Below the pieces are notes generated by a model that made no database searches, was not told the origin of the DNA, and worked only from the letters and a program-made list of their open reading frames with translations. 35,856 nt of DNA from assembly GCA_030525245.1 (NCBI GenBank), contig JAUNFB010000013.1:1-35856 (forward strand), given 5' to 3'. The stretch comes from Erysipelotrichia bacterium (GTDB lineage: Bacteria > Bacillota_I > Bacilli_A > Erysipelotrichales > Erysipelotrichaceae). How positions within the stretch are numbered: the stretch's first letter is position 1; the number at the start of each line of letters is the position of its first letter. This document shows positions 14,985 to 23,375 of the stretch, piece by piece. A program made the position numbers and the translations under genes.

Positions 14985-16211
14985 ATGGATATTGCGGAGA
15001 GATTTATAAATTATACTAAAATTGACACGACTTCTTACGAAGACACCGGTAAAGTTCCTAGCAGTGATAATCAATTGTTGTTAGCTGACAAATTAAAGGA
15101 AGAATTGCAATTGCTGTCTTTAGAAAATGTGCAAATTGATAATAACGGCTTTGTATATGCAACATTAGCAAAAAACACAGACAAGAAGTGTCCGACAGTA
15201 GGCTTTTTAGCTCATATGGATACCAGCAATGCTACATCAGGAAAAGATATTCACGCCAGGATTATTGAAGATTATGATGGTAAAGATATTGTTTTATCGG
15301 ATAATATTGTCACCAGAGTAAAAGATTATCCTTTCTTGGAAAGCAAAAAAGGGAAAAAATTAATTGTTACCGATGGTAAAACACTGTTAGGCGGTGATGA
15401 TAAAGCCGGAATTGCTATTATTATGGATGCAATGCAATATTTGCTGCAACATCCGGAAGTTAAGCACGGAAGGATCGAAATTTGCTTTACACCCGATGAG
15501 GAAATAGGCGAAGGAATCAAATATATAGATTTAAACAGATTTAAATGTGATTATGCCTATACATTCGATGGCGGTTCTCCGGAAGAAGTATGCTATGAAA
15601 ATTTTAATGCTGCTACGGCAGAGGTGAAATTTTATGGTAATAGCATTCATCCCGGTTCGGCCAAAAATAAAATGGTCAATGCTTTACAGTTGGCTATCGA
15701 TTTCCATTCTATGCTTCCTGTAAATGAGAGGCCGGAATTTACTGAAGGTAGAGAAGGATTCAATCATTTGCTGTCTTTAAATGGGGAATGCCAAAATGCG
15801 GTTGCTGTCTATATTTTACGAAATCATGATGCTGAAAAGCTGAATAAGCAAATGAACGACTTTTGCTTAGCAGAGGACTACTTAAATAAGCTGTATGGAC
15901 AAAAAGTTGTTGAAGTTGTTTTGAAAAAAACTTATAAGAATATGATTGAATGCTTACAAAACAAAATGTATATTGTAGAGAATGCTGCCAAAGCTTTAGC
16001 AGAAGAAAATATAAAAGTTACTTATCCGGCAATTCGCGGCGGAACTGACGGAGCACAGTTGTCTTTTATGGGTATACCTACACCGAATTTGGGAACCGGT
16101 GATTACAATTGTCATGGCAATCACGAATTGGTCTGCGTTGATGAAATGCAACTGATGTCGAAAGTATTGATAAATTTGGTAAAAATAATTGAGAAGGAGA
16201 GTAAATTATGA
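14985..16211 (+). CDS. pepT: Peptidase T (tripeptide aminopeptidase)
   Basis: This cytosolic M20-family di-zinc aminopeptidase releases the N-terminal residue of tripeptides. The 408 residues are the usual PepT length. Metal and catalytic motifs in order are GFLAHMDTS (zinc histidine and catalytic aspartate), LLGGDDKAGIAI (bridging aspartate), TPDEEIGEG (general base glutamate and zinc glutamate), YTFDGG (zinc aspartate) and HGNHELV (zinc histidine). The NSIHPGSAKNKMVNAL stretch belongs to the dimerisation domain. GAGAGTGA precedes the ATG. The gene ends in ATGA, overlapping the nagA start by 4 bases, so the two are a coupled pair. No functional link to amino-sugar use is obvious. Confidence 0.96.
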   Translation: MDIAERFINYTKIDTTSYEDTGKVPSSDNQLLLADKLKEELQLLSLENVQIDNNGFVYATLAKNTDKKCPTVGFLAHMDTSNATSGKDIHARIIEDYDGKDIVLSDNIVTRVKDYPFLESKKGKKLIVTDGKTLLGGDDKAGIAIIMDAMQYLLQHPEVKHGRIEICFTPDEEIGEGIKYIDLNRFKCDYAYTFDGGSPEEVCYENFNAATAEVKFYGNSIHPGSAKNKMVNALQLAIDFHSMLPVNERPEFTEGREGFNHLLSLNGECQNAVAVYILRNHDAEKLNKQMNDFCLAEDYLNKLYGQKVVEVVLKKTYKNMIECLQNKMYIVENAAKALAEENIKVTYPAIRGGTDGAQLSFMGIPTPNLGTGDYNCHGNHELVCVDEMQLMSKVLINLVKIIEKESKL

Positions 16212-17347
16212 TTATTCAATCAAAGAGAGTTTGGGTAGCAAACAACTTTAATGCTTTACAAGTTGAAATTGAAGATGGAATCATTAAAGCAGTCTATCCT
16301 TATGGTTTTCAACATGCAGATATCGATTATGGCAATGATCGCATATTTCCGGGATTTATTGATGTGCATACTCATGGTGCTTATGGTTTTGATACCAATG
16401 ATGGTGAACCAGATGGTTTAAAATACTGGAGTCAACATTTACCAATCGATGAGGGAGTAACTGCTTTTTTACCGACAACTATAACTCAATCAGAAGAAGT
16501 TCTTACTAAAGCGGTAAAAAATGTTAAAAATGTCGTTGATGAAGGTTACAGTGGGGCAGAAATTTTGGGCATTCATTTTGAAGGTCCATATTTGGATATG
16601 AAATATAAAGGAGCTCAGCCTCCACAGTTTATCTTGGATGCCGATGTAGAACAGTTTAAAAGATATCAAAAGGCTGCCGGTGGTTTGATTAAATATATCA
16701 CTTTGGCTCCGGAACACGACAGACAATTCTCTTTGACGAGATATTGTAGCCAGAATGGTGTCGTTGTCTCTTTGGGACACAGTAGTTCAACATATGAAAC
16801 TGCTGTCTTAGCTGTCGCTAACGGTGCGAAGAGTATGACCCATGTTTATAATGGCATGACCGCTTATGGGCATCGTGAACTAGGTTTAGTCGGTGCCGCA
16901 TTCAGAATTAGAGACACTTTCGGTGAAATGATTTGCGATGGACATCATTCAACTGTTGATGCTTTAAATAACTATTTCAAAGTTAAGGGAGCTGATTATG
17001 CGGTAATGATTTCTGATTCTTTAAGACCTAAAGGATTACCGAGCGGTGAATATACTTCCGGCGGAGCAAGTATTACTGTAGATGATGAGGGCTTAGCTAA
17101 ATTGACCGGAACCAATACTATTGCCGGTTCAACTTTAAGAATTAATAAAGGATTACAGGTTCTAATAGAAAAAGCATTGGTAGAAGTAGCGTTTGCTGTG
17201 AATAGTTGTACAATAAATCCGGCAAGATTATTAGGTGTTGCCGATCGTAAAGGAAAAATTGCGGTTGGTTATGATGGAGATATAACCGTTTTAAATGACA
17301 ATTATGATGTTGTACAAACTTATATAAAAGGCGAAGCAGTAAAGTAG
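16208..17347 (+). CDS. nagA: N-acetylglucosamine-6-phosphate deacetylase
   Basis: This enzyme deacetylates GlcNAc-6-phosphate to glucosamine-6-phosphate and acetate, feeding NagB encoded just downstream. The 379 residues have the amidohydrolase pattern: PGFIDVHTHGAYGFD (HxH), GIHFEGPYLD with the metal glutamate, SLGHSSSTYE, MTHVYNGMTAYGHRELGLVGAAF, ICDGHHS and MISDSLRPKGLPSGEY with the catalytic aspartate. GTNTIAGSTLRIN and NPARLLG mark the C-terminal end. GAGAAGGAGAG overlaps the end of pepT and serves as ribosome site. The acetate it releases and the peptides handled by PepT suggest recycling of cell wall or host glycan material, but that is inference. Confidence 0.96.
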   Translation: MIIQSKRVWVANNFNALQVEIEDGIIKAVYPYGFQHADIDYGNDRIFPGFIDVHTHGAYGFDTNDGEPDGLKYWSQHLPIDEGVTAFLPTTITQSEEVLTKAVKNVKNVVDEGYSGAEILGIHFEGPYLDMKYKGAQPPQFILDADVEQFKRYQKAAGGLIKYITLAPEHDRQFSLTRYCSQNGVVVSLGHSSSTYETAVLAVANGAKSMTHVYNGMTAYGHRELGLVGAAFRIRDTFGEMICDGHHSTVDALNNYFKVKGADYAVMISDSLRPKGLPSGEYTSGGASITVDDEGLAKLTGTNTIAGSTLRINKGLQVLIEKALVEVAFAVNSCTINPARLLGVADRKGKIAVGYDGDITVLNDNYDVVQTYIKGEAVK

Positions 17348-17367
17348 TAAATAAATTAAATAAAGTT

Positions 17368-17373
17368 TATAAT
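17368..17373 (+). promoter_or_regulatory. Candidate -10 box before nagB
   Basis: TATAAT lies 33 bases before the nagB ATG in a 59-base gap after nagA. There is no convincing -35, so nagB may also be read through from nagA. GGAGGAG precedes the start codon. Confidence 0.3.
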
Positions 17374-17406
17374 TATGTTGTACAAGATACAATAACGGAG
17401 GAGAAA

Positions 17407-18135
17407 ATGATTAAGGTAGTAGTTTGTAATGATTATGAAGAAGTAAGTGATAAAGCGGCTGAAATAATGTTGAATTTAGTAAAGAATAAACCGAATGCAG
17501 TATTGGGATTAGCAACCGGTTCATCACCTATCGGTTTATATCAAAGAATGATTAAAGATCATCAAGAAAACGGTACATCTTATAAAGATATTACGACATT
17601 CAATCTTGATGAATATGTGGGATTGCCATTAAGTCATCCGGAATCTTATTATTCTTTTATGCATCGTAATTTATTTGATCATATTGATGTTGAAGAAAAA
17701 AATATTCATATTCCATCAAGTCAAGGGTCGGATTTACAAGCCAATTGTGATGCATATAACGCAGCATTAAGCGAGTATCAATTGGATATTCAGGTGTTAG
17801 GAATCGGTTCTGATGGACATATCGGATTTAATGAACCGAATACTCCTTTTGATTCTGTAACTCATATTACAGATCTGAAAGAGTCAACAATTAGAGATAA
17901 TGCTCGTTTCTTTGATAACGATATAAGCAAGGTTCCTACTAAAGCTATCACCATGGGCATCAGCAATGTTTTGAGTGCTAAAAAGATTATTTTAATCGCC
18001 ACTTCAGAGCATAAAGCTCAGGCAATTTATGATACTGTAAGAGGAGAAAAGAATATCGCTTGTCCTGCCAGCGCTTTGCAGGATCATCCGGATACAGTTA
18101 TTATTGTCGATAAAGCTGCTGCCAAATTATTATAG
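17407..18135 (+). CDS. nagB: Glucosamine-6-phosphate deaminase
   Basis: This enzyme converts glucosamine-6-phosphate to fructose-6-phosphate and ammonia, the step after NagA. The 242 residues match the shorter Gram-positive form, without the C-terminal allosteric extension of E. coli NagB. Motifs are GLATGSSPIGLY (phosphate loop), TFNLDEYVGL with the catalytic aspartate, HPESYYSFM, LGIGSDGHIGFNEP with the catalytic histidine region, and a C-terminal CPASALQDHPDTVIIVDKAAA. GGAGGAG stands just before the ATG. Its stop codon TAG is part of the AGGAGG site of trxA, so the two genes are tightly coupled. No NagR-type operator could be identified with certainty. Confidence 0.96.
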   Translation: MIKVVVCNDYEEVSDKAAEIMLNLVKNKPNAVLGLATGSSPIGLYQRMIKDHQENGTSYKDITTFNLDEYVGLPLSHPESYYSFMHRNLFDHIDVEEKNIHIPSSQGSDLQANCDAYNAALSEYQLDIQVLGIGSDGHIGFNEPNTPFDSVTHITDLKESTIRDNARFFDNDISKVPTKAITMGISNVLSAKKIILIATSEHKAQAIYDTVRGEKNIACPASALQDHPDTVIIVDKAAAKLL

Positions 18136-18143
18136 GAGGTTCA

Positions 18144-18452
18144 ATGGAATACTTAAATAACAGTAATTTTGATGCAGAGATAAAGGAAGGAATAACAGTT
18201 GTTGATTTCTTTGCGAATTGGTGCGGTCCTTGCCGAATGTTAGCACCGCTTTTAACCGAATGTGAACGGCAATATCAGGGAAAGGTGAAATTTGCTAAAG
18301 TGGATGTTGATGAAAACAGTGCTTTGGCTGCCAAGTATGATGTTATGTCAATTCCTAATTTGATCATATTTAAGAATGGCCAAGTTGTCAATCAGCATAT
18401 CGGTTATTCCTCGCAAGAGGAATTACAAAAATTTATTGATTCCGCACTATAA
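18144..18452 (+). CDS. trxA: Thioredoxin
   Basis: This small 102-residue redox protein has the WCGPC active site at residues 26-30 inside VVDFFANWCGPCRML, the VDVDENSALAAKYDV segment and the cis-proline motif SIPNLIIFKNGQ. It reduces cytosolic disulfides as partner of thioredoxin reductase, which is not in the window. The AGGAGG ribosome site overlaps the nagB stop codon. The stop is immediately followed by a terminator whose stem starts in the stop codon. Confidence 0.97.
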   Translation: MEYLNNSNFDAEIKEGITVVDFFANWCGPCRMLAPLLTECERQYQGKVKFAKVDVDENSALAAKYDVMSIPNLIIFKNGQVVNQHIGYSSQEELQKFIDSAL

Positions 18453-18480
18453 GTCCATGGTTTAAACCACGGACTTTTTT
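18451..18480 (+). terminator. Intrinsic terminator of nagB-trxA, first of two
   Basis: AAGTCC-A-TGG pairs with CCA-C-GGACTT around TTTAAA, with one A/C mismatch, followed by six T. It starts within the trxA stop codon. Confidence 0.85.
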
Positions 18481-18494
18481 ATGAATAAATATAG

Positions 18495-18522
18495 ACTGCT
18501 TATAGTATTAAGCAGTTTTTTT
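18495..18522 (+). terminator. Second, tandem intrinsic terminator
   Basis: ACTGCTTA (18495-18502) pairs with TAAGCAGT (18509-18516) around a 6-base loop, followed by a seven-base T run. With the hairpin just before it, this makes a double stop that insulates the mraZ cluster. Confidence 0.75.
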
Positions 18523-18564
18523 ATGCAAATCAGTACTAATGTTCAAACATTTCAGTATTTATCG

Positions 18565-18593
18565 TTGCAATTTATTTTGATTGATAATATAAT
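18565..18593 (+). promoter_or_regulatory. Promoter of the mraZ cluster
   Basis: TTGCAA (18565-18570), a 17-base spacer and TATAAT (18588-18593) lie 50 bases before mraZ. Between promoter and start are two copies of GTGkGGAATA (18598 and 18630), possibly MraZ binding sites. Confidence 0.65.
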
Positions 18594-18643
18594 ATTCGTG
18601 TGGAATATATGTCCAATATACGTCATAAAGTGGGGAATAAGTT

Positions 18644-19081
18644 ATGTTCACAGGAGAATTTCATCACTCAATAGATTCAAAAGGAAGAATCGCCGTACCG
18701 GCGAAATTTCGTTATGATTTGGGTGACAGCTGTGTCGTTAGTCGCTATACCGACGGATGTTTGGCAATTTATTCGCAACAACGATGGGCGAAAGAAACCG
18801 AATATCTCAATTCTTTAAACCAAAACAATGCCAAAATTCGCAAATATGTTCGTGATCGTTTCAAAAACACCGAGGAATTAAATTTCGATGTTCAGGGAAG
18901 AATCAATATTCCGAGCAATCTAAAGGAGTTGGCTTGTTTAGAAAAGAATTGTGTATTTACCGGTGCCGGAGATCGAGTTGAATTATGGAGTGAGGAAAAA
19001 TATGAAGAATACTGTAATTCAACAACTGATGAAGAATTGGCAGAAATTGTGGAGGATTTACCGTGGAACATCAAAGCGTGA
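18644..19081 (+). CDS. mraZ: Transcriptional regulator MraZ
   Basis: This 145-residue protein has two AbrB-like MraZ (SpoVT_AbrB) repeats. The first starts MFTGEFHHSIDSKGRIAVPAKFR; the second contains LNFDVQGRINIPSNLKELACL. MraZ assembles into a ring and binds repeated GTGG-type boxes upstream of its own operon, usually as a repressor of the division/cell wall cluster. The frame is open further upstream, but the ATG at 18644 begins the conserved domain and has AGTGGGGA seven bases before it. The gene's end overlaps the rsmH start by 19 bases. Confidence 0.95.
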   Translation: MFTGEFHHSIDSKGRIAVPAKFRYDLGDSCVVSRYTDGCLAIYSQQRWAKETEYLNSLNQNNAKIRKYVRDRFKNTEELNFDVQGRINIPSNLKELACLEKNCVFTGAGDRVELWSEEKYEEYCNSTTDEELAEIVEDLPWNIKA

Positions 19082-19992
19082 TGCTTAATGAATGTATAGA
19101 AATGCTGGATATCAAACCAAACGGAATATATGTTGATGGTACCTTAGGCAGAGCAGGACATTCATGCCGAATTTTAGAAAAATTATCTGAAGGTCATCTG
19201 TATTGCTTTGATATTGATCAGGAAGCAATTGACCAATCACAAAAAAAATTGGCCGCAATAGCACCCAATTTTACGATTATTCATGATAATTTTGCTAATA
19301 TGACGGTAGCTTTAAAAAAATATGGTGTTGAAAAAGTGGATGGTATTCTGCTGGACATCGGAGTATCATCACCGCAATTCGATGATCCGCAAAGAGGATT
19401 TTCATACCGCTATGACAGTCGGTTGGATATGCGCATGGATGAAAATCAATCACTTGATGCTTATAAAATTGTTAATGAATATAGTTTTAAAGATCTGGTG
19501 AGAATATTACACGAGTACGGTCAAGAAAAATATGCGGTAAGTATCGCTCGAAATATAGAGAAATCCAGACAGGAAAAACCGATTGAAACAACCGGACAAT
19601 TAGTGAATATCATTAAACAATCCATGCCGGCTAAGGAATTGTCTAAACCTGGTCATCCGGCTAAGCAAACTTTTCAGGCTTTAAGGATAGAAGTAAACGA
19701 TGAATTAAATAATTTATCTGATGCTTGCACACAGGCATTGAAATTATTGCGATCGCATGGACGATTGGCTGTCATTACATTTCATTCTTTAGAAGATGAA
19801 ATTGTTAAAAAGATATTTAAGAAAGCCTGTAATCCTGTTGAAATTGATAAACGAATACCAATCAAAGCATGCGATATACCTCAAAGTGATTATGTTTTAA
19901 TCAATAAAAAGGTCATTATGGCATCAGATAGTGAATTGGAAACAAATCATCGAGCACACAGTGCTAAATTGAGAGTTATTGAAAGAAGGTAA
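19063..19992 (+). CDS. rsmH: 16S rRNA (cytosine1402-N4)-methyltransferase RsmH
   Basis: This SAM-dependent enzyme methylates C1402 of 16S rRNA in the P site. The 309-residue protein carries HQSVMLNECIEML at the N-terminus, GIYVDGTLGRAGHS (SAM loop), GILLDIGVSSPQFDDPQRGFSYR, LDMRMDENQ, KQTFQALRIEVNDEL, and AVITFHSLEDEIVK near the C-terminus. The start codon is GTG, seven bases behind GGAGG, both inside the end of mraZ. This is the normal neighbour order in Firmicutes. Confidence 0.96.
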   Translation: MEHQSVMLNECIEMLDIKPNGIYVDGTLGRAGHSCRILEKLSEGHLYCFDIDQEAIDQSQKKLAAIAPNFTIIHDNFANMTVALKKYGVEKVDGILLDIGVSSPQFDDPQRGFSYRYDSRLDMRMDENQSLDAYKIVNEYSFKDLVRILHEYGQEKYAVSIARNIEKSRQEKPIETTGQLVNIIKQSMPAKELSKPGHPAKQTFQALRIEVNDELNNLSDACTQALKLLRSHGRLAVITFHSLEDEIVKKIFKKACNPVEIDKRIPIKACDIPQSDYVLINKKVIMASDSELETNHRAHSAKLRVIERR

Positions 19993-19998
19993 AAAGAT

Positions 19999-20289
19999 AT
20001 GAAAAAGATTGTGACAAGAAAGAAAAGATTAAAGTATGATGCTGTAATATTGGCGGTTTTTATGTTTACGGCTATTTTATATTTGGCTACATCCATCGGT
20101 TTAAAATCTTTTAATGTATCTTTAGCTGCCAAGAATCAACAAAATCAGCAAGAAATAATCCAAACAAAAGCAGAAGTGGATGCAATTACTATTCAAGTAA
20201 AAGAGTTATCGGATTATAATAGAGTAATGGAAACAGTGGTTGATGAAGGTTTGACCGGTAATACATCGGTAGTTTCCATTCCTAATTGA
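19999..20289 (+). CDS. ftsL: FtsL/DivIC-like cell division protein
   Basis: This 96-residue bitopic protein has a short basic cytosolic N-terminus (MKKIVTRKKRLKYD), one transmembrane helix at ~15-35 (VILAVFMFTAILYLATSIGL), and a coiled-coil-like outer part rich in Q, E and K (NQQNQQEIIQTKAEVDAITIQVKELSDYN). FtsL sequences are poorly conserved, so the call rests mainly on topology, size and position between rsmH and a class B PBP gene. In the divisome FtsL pairs with DivIC and FtsQ/DivIB to activate septal wall synthesis. AGAAGG precedes the ATG. Confidence 0.82.
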   Translation: MKKIVTRKKRLKYDAVILAVFMFTAILYLATSIGLKSFNVSLAAKNQQNQQEIIQTKAEVDAITIQVKELSDYNRVMETVVDEGLTGNTSVVSIPN

Positions 20290-20291
20290 TT

Positions 20292-22490
20292 ATGCGCAAA
20301 TTAAGAAAAGATTATAAGATTACATTATTAACGATATTATTGATTTTAGGCGGTTGTATTTTACTGGCTAATGTTTTGTTGTTGGATTTGACCGGAAAGA
20401 CCTTTTTTGCTGACACCGACTTTCATAAGATGAAAGGTGTTTTAATCAGCAATGAAACAGTTTACCCGCAGCGCGGAACAATTACCGATAGCGAAGAAAA
20501 TATTTTAGCTCATGATGTTACGGTATATAAGATAGCTTTTATACTGAACGAAAATCATCAAAAATATGGGCGAAATGAAAACGGAGAGCTTGTTTTAGTA
20601 GATGACTATGTAAAAGATCCGGATTTGACCGCCGCTCAATTGGCTCCGATATTAGGAGCTGACGAAGATTATTTACGCGAAAGATTATCTGCTAAAGATT
20701 ATTATCAAGTAGAGGTCGGTATTTATGGCAGCAATTTATCTTATGATACAAAATTAAAAATAGAGGCTTTGAATTTACCGGGAATCACTTTTGAAAGTAG
20801 TACTTCGCGCTATTATCCTTATAATAACTTTGCTTCTCATTTGATCGGTTATGTAAAAAATCAAAAAGAGGAGGATGACAGCTACCATTTAGTAGGTATA
20901 AGTGGAATAGAGGGAGTATTTAATCAGGAATTGTCCGGAACAGCCGGTTACAAGGAATATTATTCCGATGTTAATGGTAATCCGTTAGCCGGAGGAGAAA
21001 TTACTATTCAACAAGCAAGTAATGGTTATAATATTAAATTGACATTAAATAATATTATTCAGCAATCTTTAGAAGAATCTTTACAAAAAACAATGAATAT
21101 ATCCGATAGTGTGGATAAAGCTTGGGGAATTGTAATGGATGCTAAAACCGGTAAAATATTGGGTTATTCTTCATATCCCGGTTTTAATCCAAATGAAATG
21201 GATATTTCCGATTACAACGATTATTGCGCGACCTTACCTTATGAGCCCGGATCGACAATTAAATCTTTTATTTATTCGGCAGCCATTGATGTCGGTACAT
21301 TTAATCAAGATGATCATTTTGATGGGACAACCTATTATGTTGACGGAAATTATACAAATGAAATTCATCGCTTAAATTACGATAACGGTTTAGGAATTCA
21401 TAACTATGTTGATGAACAAATACCTAACGCAACATTCTATGAGGCATATTGCTGCTCTTATAATGTTGGTTGTGCGGTATTATTGGAAAAATATATTGAC
21501 CCACAGGTTTATATGGAATATATGGACAAGTTCGGCTTTTTTAAACCGGTGAATGTTTATGGAATTGATGAAGGCAATTTCTATGGCTCTGCCGATTATT
21601 CCAATCCATATAGTATCATCAATACTTCTTTCGGACAGGGTATGAGTGCTACAGCTTTACAAGTCATTCAAGCATATACAGCTTTCACCAATAAAGGCAC
21701 AATGATTAAACCATATATTATCGATGAAATCACCGATAATGGCGGAAATCTTATTTATAAAGGTCAGAAAACGGAGGTCGGAAATCCAATATCCGAAGCA
21801 ACAGCTACAAAAATGTTGGAGTTAATGTCTGGTGTTGTTAATTCCGGTTGGAGTATTACTTCCGCAAAATATAAAATTCCACAAGTAAATGTCGGCGGTA
21901 AGTCCGGTACGGCTGAAGTGGCTTTACCTGAAGGTGGATATGGAAATTTAACGATTCATTCGATGATGATCGCAATGCCGATTGAAGATCCGCAAGTTCT
22001 GATTTATTTTTGTTACCAAGATAGCAATCCGCGCACTTCTCAATCCATACCTTATATAAATGAGCTGGAACAAAAAGTTGCTCAGGTATTGGGCTTAAAC
22101 GATACAAAACAGGAAAACAATATTGAAAACAGAACTGTATACCAACAAGCTATGGGTAATTATAATAATCACTCATTGGCATTTGTTGAAAAATGTATTG
22201 AACAGTTTGATTTGCAGACAATTATTATTGGGGATGGTGATACAGTTCTAAGACAATATCCGCAAGCAGGAACATCGCTAATTTCTCAACAGCGCATAAT
22301 GTTGCTTACTTCATGGAATAATTATACAATGCCTGATATGATAGGTTGGAGCCGAAAAGAGGTTAATTCCTTTGTACAACTGACAGGAATAATGATAAAC
22401 ATGCAGGGAAACGGCTTTGTCACCGAACAAAATGTCGAAGTCGGAACAAGTATCGATAATACAACTGTAATAGAGTTGACTTTGCAATAA
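20292..22490 (+). CDS. pbpB: Class B penicillin-binding protein with PASTA domains (PBP2B/FtsI type)
   Basis: This is a septal or elongation transpeptidase of ~732 residues. It has one N-terminal transmembrane helix (ITLLTILLILGGCILLANVLLL), a dimerisation/pedestal domain (~45-260), and the transpeptidase domain with EPGSTIKS (nucleophile Ser321), SYNVG (Ser389) and GGKSGTAEV (Lys537). Two PASTA-like repeats follow, near ~630-675 (LRQYPQAGTSLISQQRIMLLTS) and ~680-732 (MPDMIGWSRKEVNSFV). The PASTA repeats fit the Firmicute PBP2B/PBP2X group. No clear ribosome site is visible. A TTG at 20286 overlapping the ftsL stop (TTGA) and this ATG two bases behind it are both possible starts, and translation probably depends on coupling to ftsL. 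A terminator follows; no mraY or mur genes follow, as would be usual. Confidence 0.93.
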   Translation: MRKLRKDYKITLLTILLILGGCILLANVLLLDLTGKTFFADTDFHKMKGVLISNETVYPQRGTITDSEENILAHDVTVYKIAFILNENHQKYGRNENGELVLVDDYVKDPDLTAAQLAPILGADEDYLRERLSAKDYYQVEVGIYGSNLSYDTKLKIEALNLPGITFESSTSRYYPYNNFASHLIGYVKNQKEEDDSYHLVGISGIEGVFNQELSGTAGYKEYYSDVNGNPLAGGEITIQQASNGYNIKLTLNNIIQQSLEESLQKTMNISDSVDKAWGIVMDAKTGKILGYSSYPGFNPNEMDISDYNDYCATLPYEPGSTIKSFIYSAAIDVGTFNQDDHFDGTTYYVDGNYTNEIHRLNYDNGLGIHNYVDEQIPNATFYEAYCCSYNVGCAVLLEKYIDPQVYMEYMDKFGFFKPVNVYGIDEGNFYGSADYSNPYSIINTSFGQGMSATALQVIQAYTAFTNKGTMIKPYIIDEITDNGGNLIYKGQKTEVGNPISEATATKMLELMSGVVNSGWSITSAKYKIPQVNVGGKSGTAEVALPEGGYGNLTIHSMMIAMPIEDPQVLIYFCYQDSNPRTSQSIPYINELEQKVAQVLGLNDTKQENNIENRTVYQQAMGNYNNHSLAFVEKCIEQFDLQTIIIGDGDTVLRQYPQAGTSLISQQRIMLLTSWNNYTMPDMIGWSRKEVNSFVQLTGIMINMQGNGFVTEQNVEVGTSIDNTTVIELTLQ

Positions 22491-22517
22491 AAAATCTGTC
22501 TTTATGACAGACTTTTT
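22491..22517. terminator. Bidirectional terminator between pbpB and the DUF4230 gene
   Basis: TCTGTC and GACAGA pair around TTTAT, flanked by AAAAA on the left and TTTTT on the right, so the hairpin has a T run on both strands. It ends pbpB and overlaps the stop codon of the convergent gene. Confidence 0.75.
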
Positions 22518-23103
22518 ATTTATAGCGGAAAATAATATTGTATTCTTTATCGGTTAATTGATTAATTAAATTACTTATAAACTTTTCGCCGTTTTCTTTA
22601 GCTGAAATCAGTAATCCTTTGTCAATTGCTTTTTGTTCAATTTGTTGAGCTTGTTCTTTATAGAACTCATTGAATTGAGTTATAGTGACTTTATTGAATA
22701 TCGAATAACTCTCATCAATAACTTGCATAGAATCATAATCAATTTCATGGGAAATTATTTTTGGATTGTCTAATATAACAGTGATTGTCTCATCATTAAG
22801 AGTGATCTCTGTGCTGGTTAAATCGAATCCCGCTTTAATTTTGCCGTCATAAGTAATAATAAATTTTGATGTTGTAAAGGGAACCTTCCATCCATAAAAA
22901 TCGGTATAATTTTCATATTTTCCTAAGTCGGTATAATTGTATTCAACAGTGGCTAATTCGCTGATCTCTTGTATTTTAGCTTCCAAGACAGTTACGTTAA
23001 TTGTTTGATTTTGATTGTTAGAAAGGAAATACGTAATATAGGCTGTGAGTAATAAAGCACAAATAAGTGTCGCAATTTTAACAGTTTTTTTAATCATTTT
23101 CAT
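22516..23103 (-). CDS. DUF4230 domain protein, membrane-anchored
   Basis: This protein of ~195 residues has one N-terminal transmembrane helix or uncleaved signal (VKIATLICALLLTAYITYFL) and then an extracellular DUF4230 domain. DUF4230 is recognisable by ISELATVEYNYTDLG, the FIITYDGKIKAGFDL segment, and the C-terminal helical part ending NLINQLTDKEYNIIFRY. The function is unknown in the family. The frame is open ten codons further to a GTG at 23133, but the ATG pair at 23103/23097 fits the domain start better, with GGTGA before the second ATG. It stands alone on the - strand against the pbpB cluster. Confidence 0.85.
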   Translation of the reverse strand: MKMIKKTVKIATLICALLLTAYITYFLSNNQNQTINVTVLEAKIQEISELATVEYNYTDLGKYENYTDFYGWKVPFTTSKFIITYDGKIKAGFDLTSTEITLNDETITVILDNPKIISHEIDYDSMQVIDESYSIFNKVTITQFNEFYKEQAQQIEQKAIDKGLLISAKENGEKFISNLINQLTDKEYNIIFRYK

Positions 23104-23133
23104 CACCGCTTTCAGTATACAACATTTTGACAC

Positions 23134-23375
23134 GCATTTAACAACTTTTTTTTCGGATTATAAAATGTGACTATATATCTTTCCTTATCAAAAGCAGAAA
23201 TATTAATTAACTGATAAAGACATAAGGATTGTTAGATTATCCGGAAGTATGGTGGCTAAAGTTTATTATTTGCGAAAAAAGGATGCGTACATTATAAAGA
23301 AACGGAAGTTGTATCGTTTAATATATATATCGATAAAATTTAAATGTGATTAATTGATTATATTGTAAGCACTTT
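23134..23375. other. Intergenic stretch, no gene seen
   Basis: These ~240 AT-rich bases lie between the divergent DUF4230 and DUF3196-like genes. I see no stable hairpin, tRNA or credible gene. Short frames exist (one of ~34 codons from an ATG near 23253), but without ribosome site or recognisable protein features. The right end runs into the CIRCE/promoter region. Confidence 0.5.

Noticed and set aside
18481..18717. Open frame of 78 codons before and across the mraZ start
   Set aside because: It starts in the T run of a terminator, crosses a second terminator and the mraZ promoter, and has no ribosome site; mraZ in another frame explains the right end.
23253..23357. Frame of ~34 codons starting MVAKVYYLRKKDAY in the gap before CIRCE
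   Set aside because: There is no ribosome site or promoter, the composition is just what AT-rich DNA gives, and nothing in it is recognised.
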